Positions 44,336 to 53,131 of a stretch of 64,000 bases of DNA are shown here, in pieces. This DNA is from Urbifossiella limnaea. Lineage in GTDB: Bacteria > Planctomycetota > Planctomycetia > Gemmatales > Gemmataceae. Under the pieces are notes generated by a model. It did no database searches. It had not been told where the DNA came from and saw only the letters and a program-made list of their open reading frames with translations. Numbering within the stretch: the first letter of the stretch is position 1; each line of letters opens with the position of its first letter. The position numbers and the translations under genes are program-made. The stretch spans positions 4,944,322-5,008,321 of the forward strand of contig NZ_CP036273.1 in NCBI RefSeq assembly GCF_007747215.1. Direction: 5' to 3'.

Positions 44336-45535
44336 TCAGTTCTTCGCCCCGCCGGCCAGCCACGCCGCCGCATCGTGGAGGGTCACGGTCATCCGCGACG
44401 GCCGGCCGGGCAGTTCCGGAGTGTAGGCGCGAACGGCGACGCGGCGGCCGGCGGGGTCGAATGCCGCGGTGATGACGTGCTGGTCGTCGCGCACCAGTCG
44501 GCCTCCGCGGGTGTAGAGTGACACCCAGCTGTCGAACAGAGGGTCGTTATTCCGCGGCGTCGAGCGGTGAACCACGAGCCAGCGCGGGTCCGGCCCGGGG
44601 TGCACGCTCGGCGGATGGCCCTTCTCGACACCGGCCACGAAGAAGGCGTGACGCTGCCGGCCGTTCGCAGCGTCGAAGATAACGACCCGGCCGTCTTTCG
44701 AGGTCGTTACCACCTCGGTACCGTCGTCGGTGAGCCACGCCACTTCCCCGCCCACGCCGTCCCCGCCGAAGGTGTGGACCACCTTCCCGTTGGTCATGTC
44801 CAGCGTCTGAATCGCCTCGACCCCGGAGTACAGCAGTCGAGTGCCGGTCAGGTCGGTCGTGTAATGACCGAGCCGCTCGCCGCCCTCCAGTTTCACGGAG
44901 GTGTCGGAGCCGTCGCGCGGGTTCCACGTCCGCAGGCGTTGCTTGTTCGTGGCCATCAGAAGGCGGCCGTCGCGGGTGATCCAGTGCCACTCACAACGTT
45001 CGTCCTTCTCCCACGTCGGCTCGAACACGACCCGGCCGTCGGCGAGGTTCCAGACTTGCTCGCCGCCTGTGATCCGGCCGGTATCGCGGTCGTAGTGTCC
45101 CCAGTGCGACAGCAAGTGCTTTCCGTCCGGCGAGTAGTTGGCGGACTCGACCCGCGAACACTTCAGCCGTCGAACCTCCGCCCACGACTTGATGTCTCGG
45201 ATCACGACCTCACCGGTCGCGGGGTACGGCGTCGCCAGGTGCTTGCCGTCGGGAGAGAAGTCGGACGAGGCGTCGGGGAGTGTGCGTAGGTGGCGGCCGC
45301 TCGCGGCGTCCCACAGGGTCAGAACCGGGTCGTATTCCTTTCCCCGCGGCCGACTCCCGGACACCGCCAGGATCGCGCCGTCGGGCGAGAACACGCAGGA
45401 GCCGGGGAACGGGCAACCGTGCCGGTCCAAGTCGAGAATGTGTGGCGTGTTGGCTGGTACGGGAGGGCGGGCCGTCGCCGGGACCATCATTAGAGCTGCG
45501 GCCGGCATGAGTGCGGCCGTGAGAACTCGTGTCAT
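44336..45535 (-). CDS. secreted WD40-repeat protein
   Basis: 399 residues, N-terminal signal MTRVLTAALMPAAALMMVPA. WD40-type blades: GSCVFSPDGAILAVSGS, VLTLWDAASGRHLRTLPDA, DFSPDGKHLATPYP, SANYSPDGKHLLSHWG, GRVVIFDAANGRQRHAF. No accessory domain. Function probably as protein-binding platform. It follows the MoxR gene on the same strand after a 144-bp gap that contains a terminator-like palindrome, so it is probably a separate transcript. Confidence 0.78.
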   Translation of the reverse strand: MTRVLTAALMPAAALMMVPATARPPVPANTPHILDLDRHGCPFPGSCVFSPDGAILAVSGSRPRGKEYDPVLTLWDAASGRHLRTLPDASSDFSPDGKHLATPYPATGEVVIRDIKSWAEVRRLKCSRVESANYSPDGKHLLSHWGHYDRDTGRITGGEQVWNLADGRVVFEPTWEKDERCEWHWITRDGRLLMATNKQRLRTWNPRDGSDTSVKLEGGERLGHYTTDLTGTRLLYSGVEAIQTLDMTNGKVVHTFGGDGVGGEVAWLTDDGTEVVTTSKDGRVVIFDAANGRQRHAFFVAGVEKGHPPSVHPGPDPRWLVVHRSTPRNNDPLFDSWVSLYTRGGRLVRDDQHVITAAFDPAGRRVAVRAYTPELPGRPSRMTVTLHDAAAWLAGGAKN

Positions 45536-45632
45536 AAGTCACCAGCTGGCAATGCCTACCATGCACCGCGAGCATACCAGGCCGGTCGTCTTGCTCCAAC
45601 ATACTTTCGTGACATTGACTCAATGCGTGCCT

Positions 45633-45651
45633 CGACCCCCCGGGGGGGTCG
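45633..45651 (-). terminator. 9-bp C/G palindrome after the MoxR gene
   Basis: CGACCCCCC (45633-45641) pairs with GGGGGGTCG (45643-45651), separated by one base. It starts 29 nt beyond the MoxR stop on the minus strand. There is no T-tract; called from position and stem. Confidence 0.4.
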
Positions 45652-45679
45652 CGTACACACAATGCCCGCGGGGCGAACG

Positions 45680-46663
45680 TCAGCGGTCGAAGTCGTCGGT
45701 GTTCGTCTCGCGCTGCCGGTCGGTGATCGGCACGCGGGCGTCGGCCACCAGGTCCTTGACGACCAGCTCGGCCGTCCGTTTGCGCAGGCGGCTCTCGGGC
45801 TTCAGGATCATGCGGTGGGCCAGCACCGGGTGGGCCATCTTCTTCACGTCGTCCGGCAGGGCGAAGTCGCGGCCGCCGATCGCCGCCAGCGCCTGTGCCG
45901 TGCGGTACAGCGCCAGCGACGCCCGCGGGCTGCCGCCCAGCAGCACGTCCTCGTGGCTGCGGCTCGCGTGGACGATCTCCAGCACGTACCGCTTCACCTT
46001 GTCGTCCACGAAGATGCCGCGAATGCTCTCCTGACACGCCAGCACGTCCTCGGCGCTCACCACCGCCTTCAGGTCGTCGATCGGGTGCCCCTTCTGGAGG
46101 CGGCTCAGCATCTTGCTCTCCTCCTCAAGAGTCGGGTAGCCGAGGCTGAGGCGGACGAGGAAGCGGTCGAGCTGCGCCTCGGGCAACGGGAACGTGCCCT
46201 CCTGGTCCACCGGGTTCTGCGTGGCGATGACCAGGAACGGCGCCTTGAGGATGTAGGTCTGCCCGTCCACGCTGACGCGGCGCTCGGCCATCGCCTCCAG
46301 CAGCGCGGCCTGCGTGCGCGGCGTGGCGCGGTTGATCTCGTCGGCCAGGAGCGTCTGGGCGAACACCGGCCCGGAGCGGAACTCGAACTCGCCCGACTTC
46401 TGGTTGAACACCGACGCGCCGGTCACCTCCGACGGCAGCAGGTCCGGCGTACACTGGAGCCGCTTGAAGGTGCAGCCGACGCTGCGGGCCAGGGCGCGGG
46501 CGAGCATCGTCTTGGCGACGCCGGGCACGTCTTCGAGGAGGATGTGGCCTTCGCAGAAGTACGCGGCGACGGCGAGGGTCACCTGCGGCTTCTTGCCGAT
46601 GATGACCTTCTCGATGTTGGCGATGATCCGGCCGGCGACGGCGGCCACGTCGGGTTGGGACAT
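45680..46663 (-). CDS. MoxR family AAA+ ATPase
   Basis: 327 residues from ATG at 46663. Walker A variant EDVPGVAKTM, Walker B LLADEINRA, sensor 1 FLVIATQNPVDQEGTFPLPE and the C-terminal lid with GGSPRASLALYRTAQALA are all present. MoxR ATPases help fold or activate protein complexes, usually with DUF58 and VWA-domain proteins encoded next door; none are adjacent here. The open frame extends 114 nt upstream without support. Divergent from the Wza-like operon (205 bp between starts). Confidence 0.92.
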   Translation of the reverse strand: MSQPDVAAVAGRIIANIEKVIIGKKPQVTLAVAAYFCEGHILLEDVPGVAKTMLARALARSVGCTFKRLQCTPDLLPSEVTGASVFNQKSGEFEFRSGPVFAQTLLADEINRATPRTQAALLEAMAERRVSVDGQTYILKAPFLVIATQNPVDQEGTFPLPEAQLDRFLVRLSLGYPTLEEESKMLSRLQKGHPIDDLKAVVSAEDVLACQESIRGIFVDDKVKRYVLEIVHASRSHEDVLLGGSPRASLALYRTAQALAAIGGRDFALPDDVKKMAHPVLAHRMILKPESRLRKRTAELVVKDLVADARVPITDRQRETNTDDFDR

Positions 46664-46868
46664 CTCGGCTCGGCGGCGGAGGGTGTAGGGTAGGGTACGG
46701 AGGGAGACGACGGCCGGCGGCCGGCGTTCCGCGGGAAGTCGGGCGCCCATCCACCCCACCCTGCCAAGCTTGAGCAAAACTTGACGGGCCGGCTGAAACG
46801 TTCACGTCCGCGGTCCGGCGGCGCCGATATTCCCGGTGACGACGGCGGAGCCTAGCGGAGGGGGCGTT

Positions 46869-47816
46869 ATGCGGGGGGCGTGCGGACTACTCGCGGCGGC
46901 GCTGCTGTGCGGCGTGTCCGGGTGCCTCCACCCGCACGGCATGGGCAGCCCGCCGCCCGGCGGCGGGGTCGGCGTCCACGGCCAGCCGCCGATCGCGGTG
47001 CCGCCGCAGGGCGCGGTGCCGCGCGAACTCGACCCCATCACGCTGCCGCCTTACGTGATCGAGGCGCCCGACACGCTGATGATCCAGGTCGTGCAGCGGA
47101 CGCGGGTGGACGACCTCGACGCGAACGGGAAGGCAATCATCGGCGACGACGGGAAGGCCGTCAAGAAGGACGCGACGAAGGACCTGCCGGTGCAGGCGAT
47201 CAACGGCGGCGGGCCGTTCCTGGTGAACCCCGACGGCACGGTGCGGCTCGGCTTCTGGGGCTCGGTCATGGTCGCCGGGCTGACGCTCGACCAGGCCGTC
47301 GAGGCGATCCGCCAGCACCTGCTGCGGTCCGAGGTGCTGACGCGGTCCGGGGTGCGGCCCGAGAGCCTCGTCGTGATCGTGGACGTGATCTCTTACAACA
47401 GCAAGCGGTACTACGTCATCACCGACGGCGGCGGCTACGGCGAGCAGGTGTACCCGTTCCCCGTGCAGGGGAGCGAGAAGGTGCTGGACGCCATCGCCAA
47501 CATCAACGGCCTGCCGGCGGTGGCCAGCAAGCGGAACATCTGGGTGGCCCGCCGCTGCCCGCACCCCGACCAGCCGTGGCAGATCCTGCCGGTGGACTGG
47601 GTCGGCATCACGCAGCACGGGCAGTCGTTCACGAACTACCAGATTCTCCCCGGCGACCGCGTGTACGTGAAGGCCCAGCGGCTGGTGACGATCGACACCG
47701 CGATGGCCCGGATGCTCAGCCCGATCGAGCGGATGTTCGGCATCACCCTGCTCGGGACGAGTACGGTGAACCAGATCTCGGGCCGCGGCAACGGGTTCAA
47801 CAACAACGGCTTCTAA
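46869..47816 (+). CDS. polysaccharide biosynthesis/export (Wza-like) lipoprotein
   Basis: 315 residues from ATG at 46869. Lipobox in LLCGVSGC at about residue 20. Poly_export-like domain: LPPYVIEAPDTLMIQVVQRT, FLVNPDGTVRLGFWGSVMVA, GLTLDQAVEAIRQHLL. SLBB-like segments follow (VITDGGGYGEQVYPFPVQGS, YQILPGDRVYVKAQRL). Such proteins form outer-membrane channels for exopolysaccharide. No Wzc kinase or glycosyltransferase is adjacent. It leads an operon with two secreted proteins. Confidence 0.85.
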   Translation: MRGACGLLAAALLCGVSGCLHPHGMGSPPPGGGVGVHGQPPIAVPPQGAVPRELDPITLPPYVIEAPDTLMIQVVQRTRVDDLDANGKAIIGDDGKAVKKDATKDLPVQAINGGGPFLVNPDGTVRLGFWGSVMVAGLTLDQAVEAIRQHLLRSEVLTRSGVRPESLVVIVDVISYNSKRYYVITDGGGYGEQVYPFPVQGSEKVLDAIANINGLPAVASKRNIWVARRCPHPDQPWQILPVDWVGITQHGQSFTNYQILPGDRVYVKAQRLVTIDTAMARMLSPIERMFGITLLGTSTVNQISGRGNGFNNNGF

Positions 47817-47834
47817 CACCACGAGGACGGCACC

Positions 47835-48353
47835 ATGCGAACCACGATCCTGAGTGCGGCGGCACTGCTCGGGCTGGCGGCGACCGCCGCCGCCCAGCAG
47901 CCGGGGGGCTTCCCCTCTGGTGGGCTGAACTACGGGGTGCCGGGCTACCCGACGTTCAACCCGCAGAACGCGATGCCGAACATCTACAACCCGCGGACGC
48001 AGCCGCTGAGCCCGTACCTGAACCTGATGCGCGGCGGCAGCCCGGGCGTGAACTACTACTACGGCGTCCGCCCCGGCACCACCGGCGGCGGGGCCACGTA
48101 CGGGGCCGGCGGGTCCGGCGGGGTCGGGCCGCGAGCGGGCGGGTTCCAGTTCCAGTACACGCCGGACGACGCCCTGCTGCTGCCGGAGCCGGGCGAGGGC
48201 TACGTGCTGCCGCCGGCCGGGCACCCGACGGTGTTCAACAACACCCTCGGCTACTTCCCGTCCGGCCCCGGCGCCGGAGGCGCGGGGATGGGCGGGCAGC
48301 GGCCGCGGTCGGGGAACACGCCGGTGCAGCAACCGCGGGCGGGGCGCCGCTAA
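47835..48353 (+). CDS. secreted low-complexity Gly/Pro-rich protein
   Basis: 172 residues, signal peptide MRTTILSAAALLGLAATAAA. The rest is Gly-, Pro-, Asn- and Tyr-rich (GGLNYGVPGYPTFNPQNAMP, NYYYGVRPGTTGG). No family recognised. It starts 18 nt after the Wza-like gene, so it probably belongs to the same operon and may be a surface or envelope component. Confidence 0.7.
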   Translation: MRTTILSAAALLGLAATAAAQQPGGFPSGGLNYGVPGYPTFNPQNAMPNIYNPRTQPLSPYLNLMRGGSPGVNYYYGVRPGTTGGGATYGAGGSGGVGPRAGGFQFQYTPDDALLLPEPGEGYVLPPAGHPTVFNNTLGYFPSGPGAGGAGMGGQRPRSGNTPVQQPRAGRR

Positions 48354-48398
48354 CGAACAGGCCGCCGGGACGGACCCCGGCGTGAGAAGGAGCCCGAC

Positions 48399-49958
48399 AT
48401 GGATGTCGGTTCGCAGAAGGCCGGCCGCTGGTCGTGGGCAGTACGCGGGGCGTCGGGACTGGCGGTGGCCTCGGCCGTGTCCGCGGCCGCCGCCGCCGAC
48501 GGCCCCCGCGCCGCGGCGCTGCTGCCGCCGCGCGTCGGCGCCGCGCCGCCGGCCGCGGTCGTAGCCCGTGGCGCCATCGACGACGACCCCCTCGCCACGA
48601 CTCCCGTCGTGCGGAAGGGTTCGACCCCGCGCCCGCTCACGCCGCCGACCGCGACGAGAGCCGCACCGGACCACTGGCTGAGCGGCGTCGATCCGAACCT
48701 CATCACCGCGGCCGCGACGACCACCGCAAAAGGCGTGACGCCGGCGAAACTGACGCTCGCCCCGCAACCGGTGTCGGCGCTGCCGCCGGCCGCGTCGCCG
48801 AAGCTGACCGCCCCACCGCCGCTGTTCAAGGCCGGCGATCCGAACCCGTTGTCGAAGGGCGTCGAGGCGTTCAAGGGCTTCGCCACGCAGGACGGCACCG
48901 CCGCCCTGTCGCCGGCCGGGTCACCGCCCGCGGACACGCGCTCGCCGCACGACCCCCACACGGGGAAGGCACCGAACGGCGCACCCGTGCTGGCCGGCCC
49001 GCCGGCGTGGCGGTGGTACGGCTACGGCTCCGTTACCCCGGGGGCCAACGCGTACGCGCCGAGCGGCCAGTACCCGCGGGCTTCGGCCAACTGGTACTCG
49101 GTGACGAAAGCGACGCCCGGCGCGTTCCCGGTGCCGGTGGTGAACCCGTACCGTGGCGGCTCAGGCACCGAGCCGCCGAGCTACGCCGGCAACACGCCCG
49201 TGCCGACGCGGCCGACGTTCACGCCGATGCTGACGGACAACACGCTGCCGCCGCCGCCGGTGCTGAACCCGGCCCCGCTGCCGCCGCCGAAGCTCGGGCT
49301 GATGCCGACCGCCGAGCCGCTGGCCGCGGCGCCGCTGCCACTGCCTACAATGCCGTCGATGACCGCGCCGGCTCCGGTGTCGGTAGCGCCGCCGGCGTTC
49401 ACGCCGATCCCGCTGCCGCCGCCGCCGGCCGTGCGAGCCCCCGAACCCGTTGCCAGCCGACCCGCCGCTCCACCGATCCTGCCGCCGTTGTCGGTGATGC
49501 CGGCGACCCCGGCGCCGGTGGTGCCGTCGCTCGTGCCGACGGCGGCCCCGGCGGTGGCGCCCGTGTCGGCACCGGCGGTGGCGCCCGTGTCTGCGCCCGC
49601 GGCAGCCGAGGACGATGTCCGCTGGAAGTCGAACCCTACGCACCGCCCGTCGCCTCCCCCGGGGACGTGGGGGCAGCCGGGCGACCGCCTCCGCTCGACC
49701 GCCGAACCACGGCGGCCGATCGCCCGCGGCCAGATCGGCGACGAGGTGCAGGAGCCGACCGACGCGGTGGAGGCGGTGGTACAGGCCGTCTGCCGCGGCC
49801 GGGCGACCGGGATCGACGTGCGGCACACCGGCCCGCTGCAAGTGACGGTTTGTTTCGAGGCACGGTCACAGACGGACGCCACGGCGCTGGTCCGCGACCT
49901 GAGCGCGCGGCCGGAGTTGGCCCGGTACGAAGTGAACTTCTGCGTACTGGTGAAGTGA
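48399..49958 (+). CDS. Pro-rich secreted protein with a small C-terminal alpha/beta domain
   Basis: 519 residues from ATG at 48399. An Ala-rich hydrophobic N-terminus (SGLAVASAVSAAAAADGPRA) probably acts as signal or anchor. Residues 50-410 are mostly Pro/Ala-rich disorder (PLPPPKLGLMPTAEPLAAAP). The last 70 residues form a compact domain (DAVEAVVQAVCRGRATGIDV, LVRDLSARPELARYEVNFCV) resembling a BON-like or secretin-associated fold, not assigned further. Third gene of the Wza-like operon, 45 bp after its neighbour. Confidence 0.7.
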   Translation: MDVGSQKAGRWSWAVRGASGLAVASAVSAAAAADGPRAAALLPPRVGAAPPAAVVARGAIDDDPLATTPVVRKGSTPRPLTPPTATRAAPDHWLSGVDPNLITAAATTTAKGVTPAKLTLAPQPVSALPPAASPKLTAPPPLFKAGDPNPLSKGVEAFKGFATQDGTAALSPAGSPPADTRSPHDPHTGKAPNGAPVLAGPPAWRWYGYGSVTPGANAYAPSGQYPRASANWYSVTKATPGAFPVPVVNPYRGGSGTEPPSYAGNTPVPTRPTFTPMLTDNTLPPPPVLNPAPLPPPKLGLMPTAEPLAAAPLPLPTMPSMTAPAPVSVAPPAFTPIPLPPPPAVRAPEPVASRPAAPPILPPLSVMPATPAPVVPSLVPTAAPAVAPVSAPAVAPVSAPAAAEDDVRWKSNPTHRPSPPPGTWGQPGDRLRSTAEPRRPIARGQIGDEVQEPTDAVEAVVQAVCRGRATGIDVRHTGPLQVTVCFEARSQTDATALVRDLSARPELARYEVNFCVLVK

Positions 49959-49968
49959 GTCGCGGGCG

Positions 49969-51027
49969 TCAGCCCGCGTCGCCCGCCCGCCGCCGCATCG
50001 TCGCCCACAGTTCGGCGAAGTCCTCGGGCGGCTTTACGTCCCAGCTCACCGGCTGGTCCGTCGCGGGGTGAACGAACCCGAGCCGGGCCGCGTGCAGCAT
50101 TGGTCGCTCCGCCGAGCTACGGTCCGGCAGCGGCTTCCCGTTCAGCGGCCGGTCGTACACGCGCTCCCCGCACAGCGGCGTTCCCGCCTCGCCGAGGTGG
50201 ATGCGTACCTGGTGCGTCCGCCCCGTTTCCAGCCGGCACTCGACCACGGCGAACGGCCCCAGCTGCTCCAGCACCTTTACGTGCGTCACCGCCTTCTTGC
50301 CGTCCTCGGTCAGCAGGTCGCGCGAGGTGCCCCGCCGGCCGTCGCCGCGGTCTGGCACGAACAGCGACTCGATCCGCCCGCTCTTGGGGGCACCGCGAGT
50401 GAGTCCGAGGTAGCGGCGGTCGGCGGTGTGCTTGCGGAACTGATTCGTCAGGTGCTCGGCCGCTGCGCGAGTGCGGGCGAACACCACCAGCCCGGACGTG
50501 TCCCGGTCGATGCGATGGACGGCGGTCACCGGCCGGGTCGGCGCCCCGAGCGCGGCCGGGAGCAGGTCGGCGAGCGTCTTCGGCAGGAAGCGCTTGCCGC
50601 GGCCGAACTCCTCGGCCTCCTCCTTGTGCCGCATCGTGGTCAGCCCCGCGGGCTTGTTCACGACCACGATCGTGTCGTCGGCGTAAACGATGGCCTCGGC
50701 CGCTAGCAGCGACCCAACTCCATCGCCGTCAGGCAGCTGGCCCGGGAGGCGGACCAGCTTCGGAACGGGTTTCGGCTTCGGCTTCGGAGGCGGGGTCGTG
50801 GTGGGGGTCGCGTTCTTCACCTCGACCATGCCGCTGTCCAGCTGCACGCTCTTGCCGACCTTGAGCCGCCGAGCCACGTCCGTCTCGACCTGCTGACCGA
50901 CGCGGACGTGGCGGTTCTCGATCATCCGCTTGGCGTGCGCCCACGACAGCCCGTAGCGCGTCTTCAGGACGGCGGCGAGCGTCTTGCCGTTCTCCCGGCG
51001 GTCAACCACGAACACGATCGGCGGCAT
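49969..51027 (-). CDS. RluA family pseudouridine synthase
   Basis: 352 residues. An S4 RNA-binding domain (residues 1-65, LSWAHAKRMIENRHVRVGQQ) is followed by a Lys/Pro linker and the RluA catalytic domain. The catalytic Asp is D174 in HRIDRDTSGL; VVNKPAGLTT and ETGRTHQVRIHL are family motifs. It modifies rRNA (like RluC/RluD) or tRNA; the target cannot be read from the sequence. It follows a LolA-like gene after 3 nt on the same strand. Confidence 0.92.
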   Translation of the reverse strand: MPPIVFVVDRRENGKTLAAVLKTRYGLSWAHAKRMIENRHVRVGQQVETDVARRLKVGKSVQLDSGMVEVKNATPTTTPPPKPKPKPVPKLVRLPGQLPDGDGVGSLLAAEAIVYADDTIVVVNKPAGLTTMRHKEEAEEFGRGKRFLPKTLADLLPAALGAPTRPVTAVHRIDRDTSGLVVFARTRAAAEHLTNQFRKHTADRRYLGLTRGAPKSGRIESLFVPDRGDGRRGTSRDLLTEDGKKAVTHVKVLEQLGPFAVVECRLETGRTHQVRIHLGEAGTPLCGERVYDRPLNGKPLPDRSSAERPMLHAARLGFVHPATDQPVSWDVKPPEDFAELWATMRRRAGDAG

Positions 51028-51030
51028 CGG

Positions 51031-51771
51031 TCACTCCACGGCGAACGTCTTCTCATCGATCGACCCCAGCGGCCGGTACTCGGCCACGGTGATCTCCAGG
51101 AACGCCTTGCCGTCGTGGCTCACCCGCGACCGCATCGGCACCATCATGCCGCCGACCGCCTTGTACTCGGAGAAGGCGGTGAACTCGTCCACCTTCTTCT
51201 GTTCGGGGTTCAGCCCCTCGCGCCGCATCCCCGCCAGCAGGCCGGTCTTCTGGTCGAAGTACAGACGGGCGTCCTTCAGCCCCTTGGCCTTCACCAACAG
51301 CACCGCCGCGGGCCGGCCGTCGACCGCGCCCGGCGCCTCGGCCGACAGCGTGTACTTGGTCGCGTCCAGGAGCGGGTACAGCAGCGACATCTCCTGAATG
51401 ACGGCCGACTCCCTCAACTCGGCCTGCACGGGCGGGTCGAGGCGGCTCGGCTGGCCGGCCTCCGTCTGCCGCACCTTGTCGCCGTTCACCAGTTGCACCA
51501 GCGTCGTCTTCTGGCCGAACGCCTCGATCGTCATTTCGAGCCGGGCCTTGCCGGGGACGGCGAACGCCAGCGACCCGGTGAACGGGAACTCGGTGCCGTT
51601 GATGGCCACCTTGCCGCCGATCTTCGAGGTGCCGGCCGGGTACTTCTTCAGCACGTCGAGCCCGCCGTGGGCGTCGATGGCCCGGCGGACCACGTCCGCC
51701 GGCGCCGGCCCGGCGGGCTGAGCCACCGCGACCGCCACCACCGTCAGAACCAGAATCCCCGCCCGCACCAT
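51031..51771 (-). CDS. LolA-like outer membrane lipoprotein-sorting family protein
   Basis: 246 residues from ATG at 51771, signal peptide MVRAGILVLTVVAVAVAQPA. The rest is one beta-rich half-barrel as in LolA/LolB-type or DUF4292-like proteins (GTSKIGGKVAINGTEFPFTG, LYFDQKTGLLAGMRREGL, VGGMMVPMRSRVSHDGKAFL). A true LolA role is uncertain. It is the first gene of a pair with the RluA-type synthase. Confidence 0.75.
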   Translation of the reverse strand: MVRAGILVLTVVAVAVAQPAGPAPADVVRRAIDAHGGLDVLKKYPAGTSKIGGKVAINGTEFPFTGSLAFAVPGKARLEMTIEAFGQKTTLVQLVNGDKVRQTEAGQPSRLDPPVQAELRESAVIQEMSLLYPLLDATKYTLSAEAPGAVDGRPAAVLLVKAKGLKDARLYFDQKTGLLAGMRREGLNPEQKKVDEFTAFSEYKAVGGMMVPMRSRVSHDGKAFLEITVAEYRPLGSIDEKTFAVE

Positions 51772-51860
51772 GACCGCTCTCCCTCGTGGACGCCGAGTCG
51801 CCGGTCGGCACCGCGTTAGAATACGGTTGTGGGCGGCAGGTCGCAACGAAGGGGCGGGCC

Positions 51861-52265
51861 ATGCGGACGATCGACGTGCGGACGGACCGGCGGACCGAGT
51901 TCGTGGACATCACCGCCGACGTCCGCCGCGCCGTCCGGGAGGAGCGGTTGACCGACGGGGCCGTCGTCGTCTATTCGCCGCACACGACTGCCGCCGTGAC
52001 CGTGCAGGAGAACGCCGACCCGGACGTCGTCCACGACCTGCTGTTGTGGCTGAACGGGAACATACCGAAGGACGTGCCCGGCTTCCGCCACGCCGAAGGG
52101 AACAGCGACGCGCACCTGAAGAGTTGCCTGGTCGGCCCGTCGGTGCTGGTGCCGGTCGCCGGCGGCGAGTTGGTGCTGGGCCGGTGGCAGGGCGTGTACT
52201 TCTGCGAGTTCGACGGCCCCCGACGCCGCGAGGTGAAGGTGCAAACCATCGGGAACAAATTGTAA
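51861..52265 (+). CDS. yjbQ: YjbQ/UPF0047 family (secondary thiamine-phosphate synthase-like) protein
   Basis: 134 residues from ATG at 51861. Motifs SPHTTAAVTVQENADPDV, GFRHAEGNSDAHLKS and LGRWQGVYFCEFDGPRRREV are diagnostic, with His and Asp residues of the putative metal/active site. Members show weak thiamine-phosphate synthase activity; the physiological role is unclear. A TAGAAT hexamer at 51817-51822 may be its -10 element. Divergent from the LolA-like gene. Confidence 0.92.
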   Translation: MRTIDVRTDRRTEFVDITADVRRAVREERLTDGAVVVYSPHTTAAVTVQENADPDVVHDLLLWLNGNIPKDVPGFRHAEGNSDAHLKSCLVGPSVLVPVAGGELVLGRWQGVYFCEFDGPRRREVKVQTIGNKL

Positions 52266-52377
52266 ACCCCGCCGCGGTCGGCCGCCTCTGGTGTCGGGTT
52301 CCCCGACGATCCTCCTTGACGGCCCGGCGGGGGCGCCGGTAAGGTCCGTTACCCCCCTCCACGTGCCGGGCCGTCTG

Positions 52378-53112
52378 ATGCACCTGATCGCCCCTGACAT
52401 TCTGGCCGAAGCCCGCGGGGTGAGCGGCGCCCTCGCCGGCACGGCGTGGGTGTTCGGCTTCGCGCTGTGGCTCTTCGGCTGGCGGTGGCACCGCTTCTGG
52501 GTCGTGGCCGGGGTGACTCTCGGGGCCGGGCTGATCGGCCTGAACGCCGGCAAGACGAGTGGCGGACAGGTGATGGCCGTCGGCATTCTGCTGGCGGTCG
52601 CGGCCGGGATGATGGCCCTGGAGCTCGCGAAGGTGCTGGCCTTCGTCGCCGGCGGCATCGGGGCGTGGCTGGCGGTGCAGTGGGTGCTGCCGCAGGCGCA
52701 GGAGTTGTGGGCCGTGTTCCTGTCCGGCGGCCTGTTCGGGCTGCTGCTGTACCGCCTGTGGACGATGCTGCTGACGAGCCTGATCGGCACGCTTATCGCT
52801 GGCCACGCGGCACTCCTTCTTCTGGAACAAGTGTTGAAGTTCGACGCCGTGGCGTGGAGCAGCGCGAACCTGGTGGCGCTCAACGGCGTGGTCGTGGGCT
52901 TGACGGTGCTGGGGGTCGTGGTACAGGCGAAGCAGGCGCCCGAGCCCACGCCGGCGGCGGCGGCGGCGGAGAAGACCGAAGAGCAGAAGGGAAAGAAAGT
53001 CGACCGACACGGTGAGCGCGATGACCACGGCCACGCCCGCGACGACGACGACGAGTCGAAGCCGGCCGGTGGGTGGTGGGGGCGGCTGAGTTCGTTAGCC
53101 CGGTCGAAGTGA
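52378..53112 (+). CDS. multi-pass membrane protein with charged C-terminal tail
   Basis: 244 residues from ATG at 52378. Six to seven predicted helices (AWVFGFALWLFGW, FWVVAGVTLGAGLIGLNAG, MAVGILLAVAAGMMALELA, VLAFVAGGIGAWLAVQWVL, LWAVFLSGGLFGLLLYRLW, LLTSLIGTLIAGHAALLLL, VVVGLTVLGVVV). The pattern resembles DUF4203/TMEM198-like proteins. The C-terminal 60 residues are polar and charged (EKTEEQKGKKVDRHGERDDH). Function unknown. Convergent with the propeller gene that follows the retron. Confidence 0.7.
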   Translation: MHLIAPDILAEARGVSGALAGTAWVFGFALWLFGWRWHRFWVVAGVTLGAGLIGLNAGKTSGGQVMAVGILLAVAAGMMALELAKVLAFVAGGIGAWLAVQWVLPQAQELWAVFLSGGLFGLLLYRLWTMLLTSLIGTLIAGHAALLLLEQVLKFDAVAWSSANLVALNGVVVGLTVLGVVVQAKQAPEPTPAAAAAEKTEEQKGKKVDRHGERDDHGHARDDDDESKPAGGWWGRLSSLARSK

Positions 53113-53131
53113 CACCCCGCCGGTTGCGAGG

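Noticed and set aside
46779-46810. TTGACG near 46780 as promoter of the Wza-like gene
   Set aside because: No acceptable -10 element at the right distance downstream.
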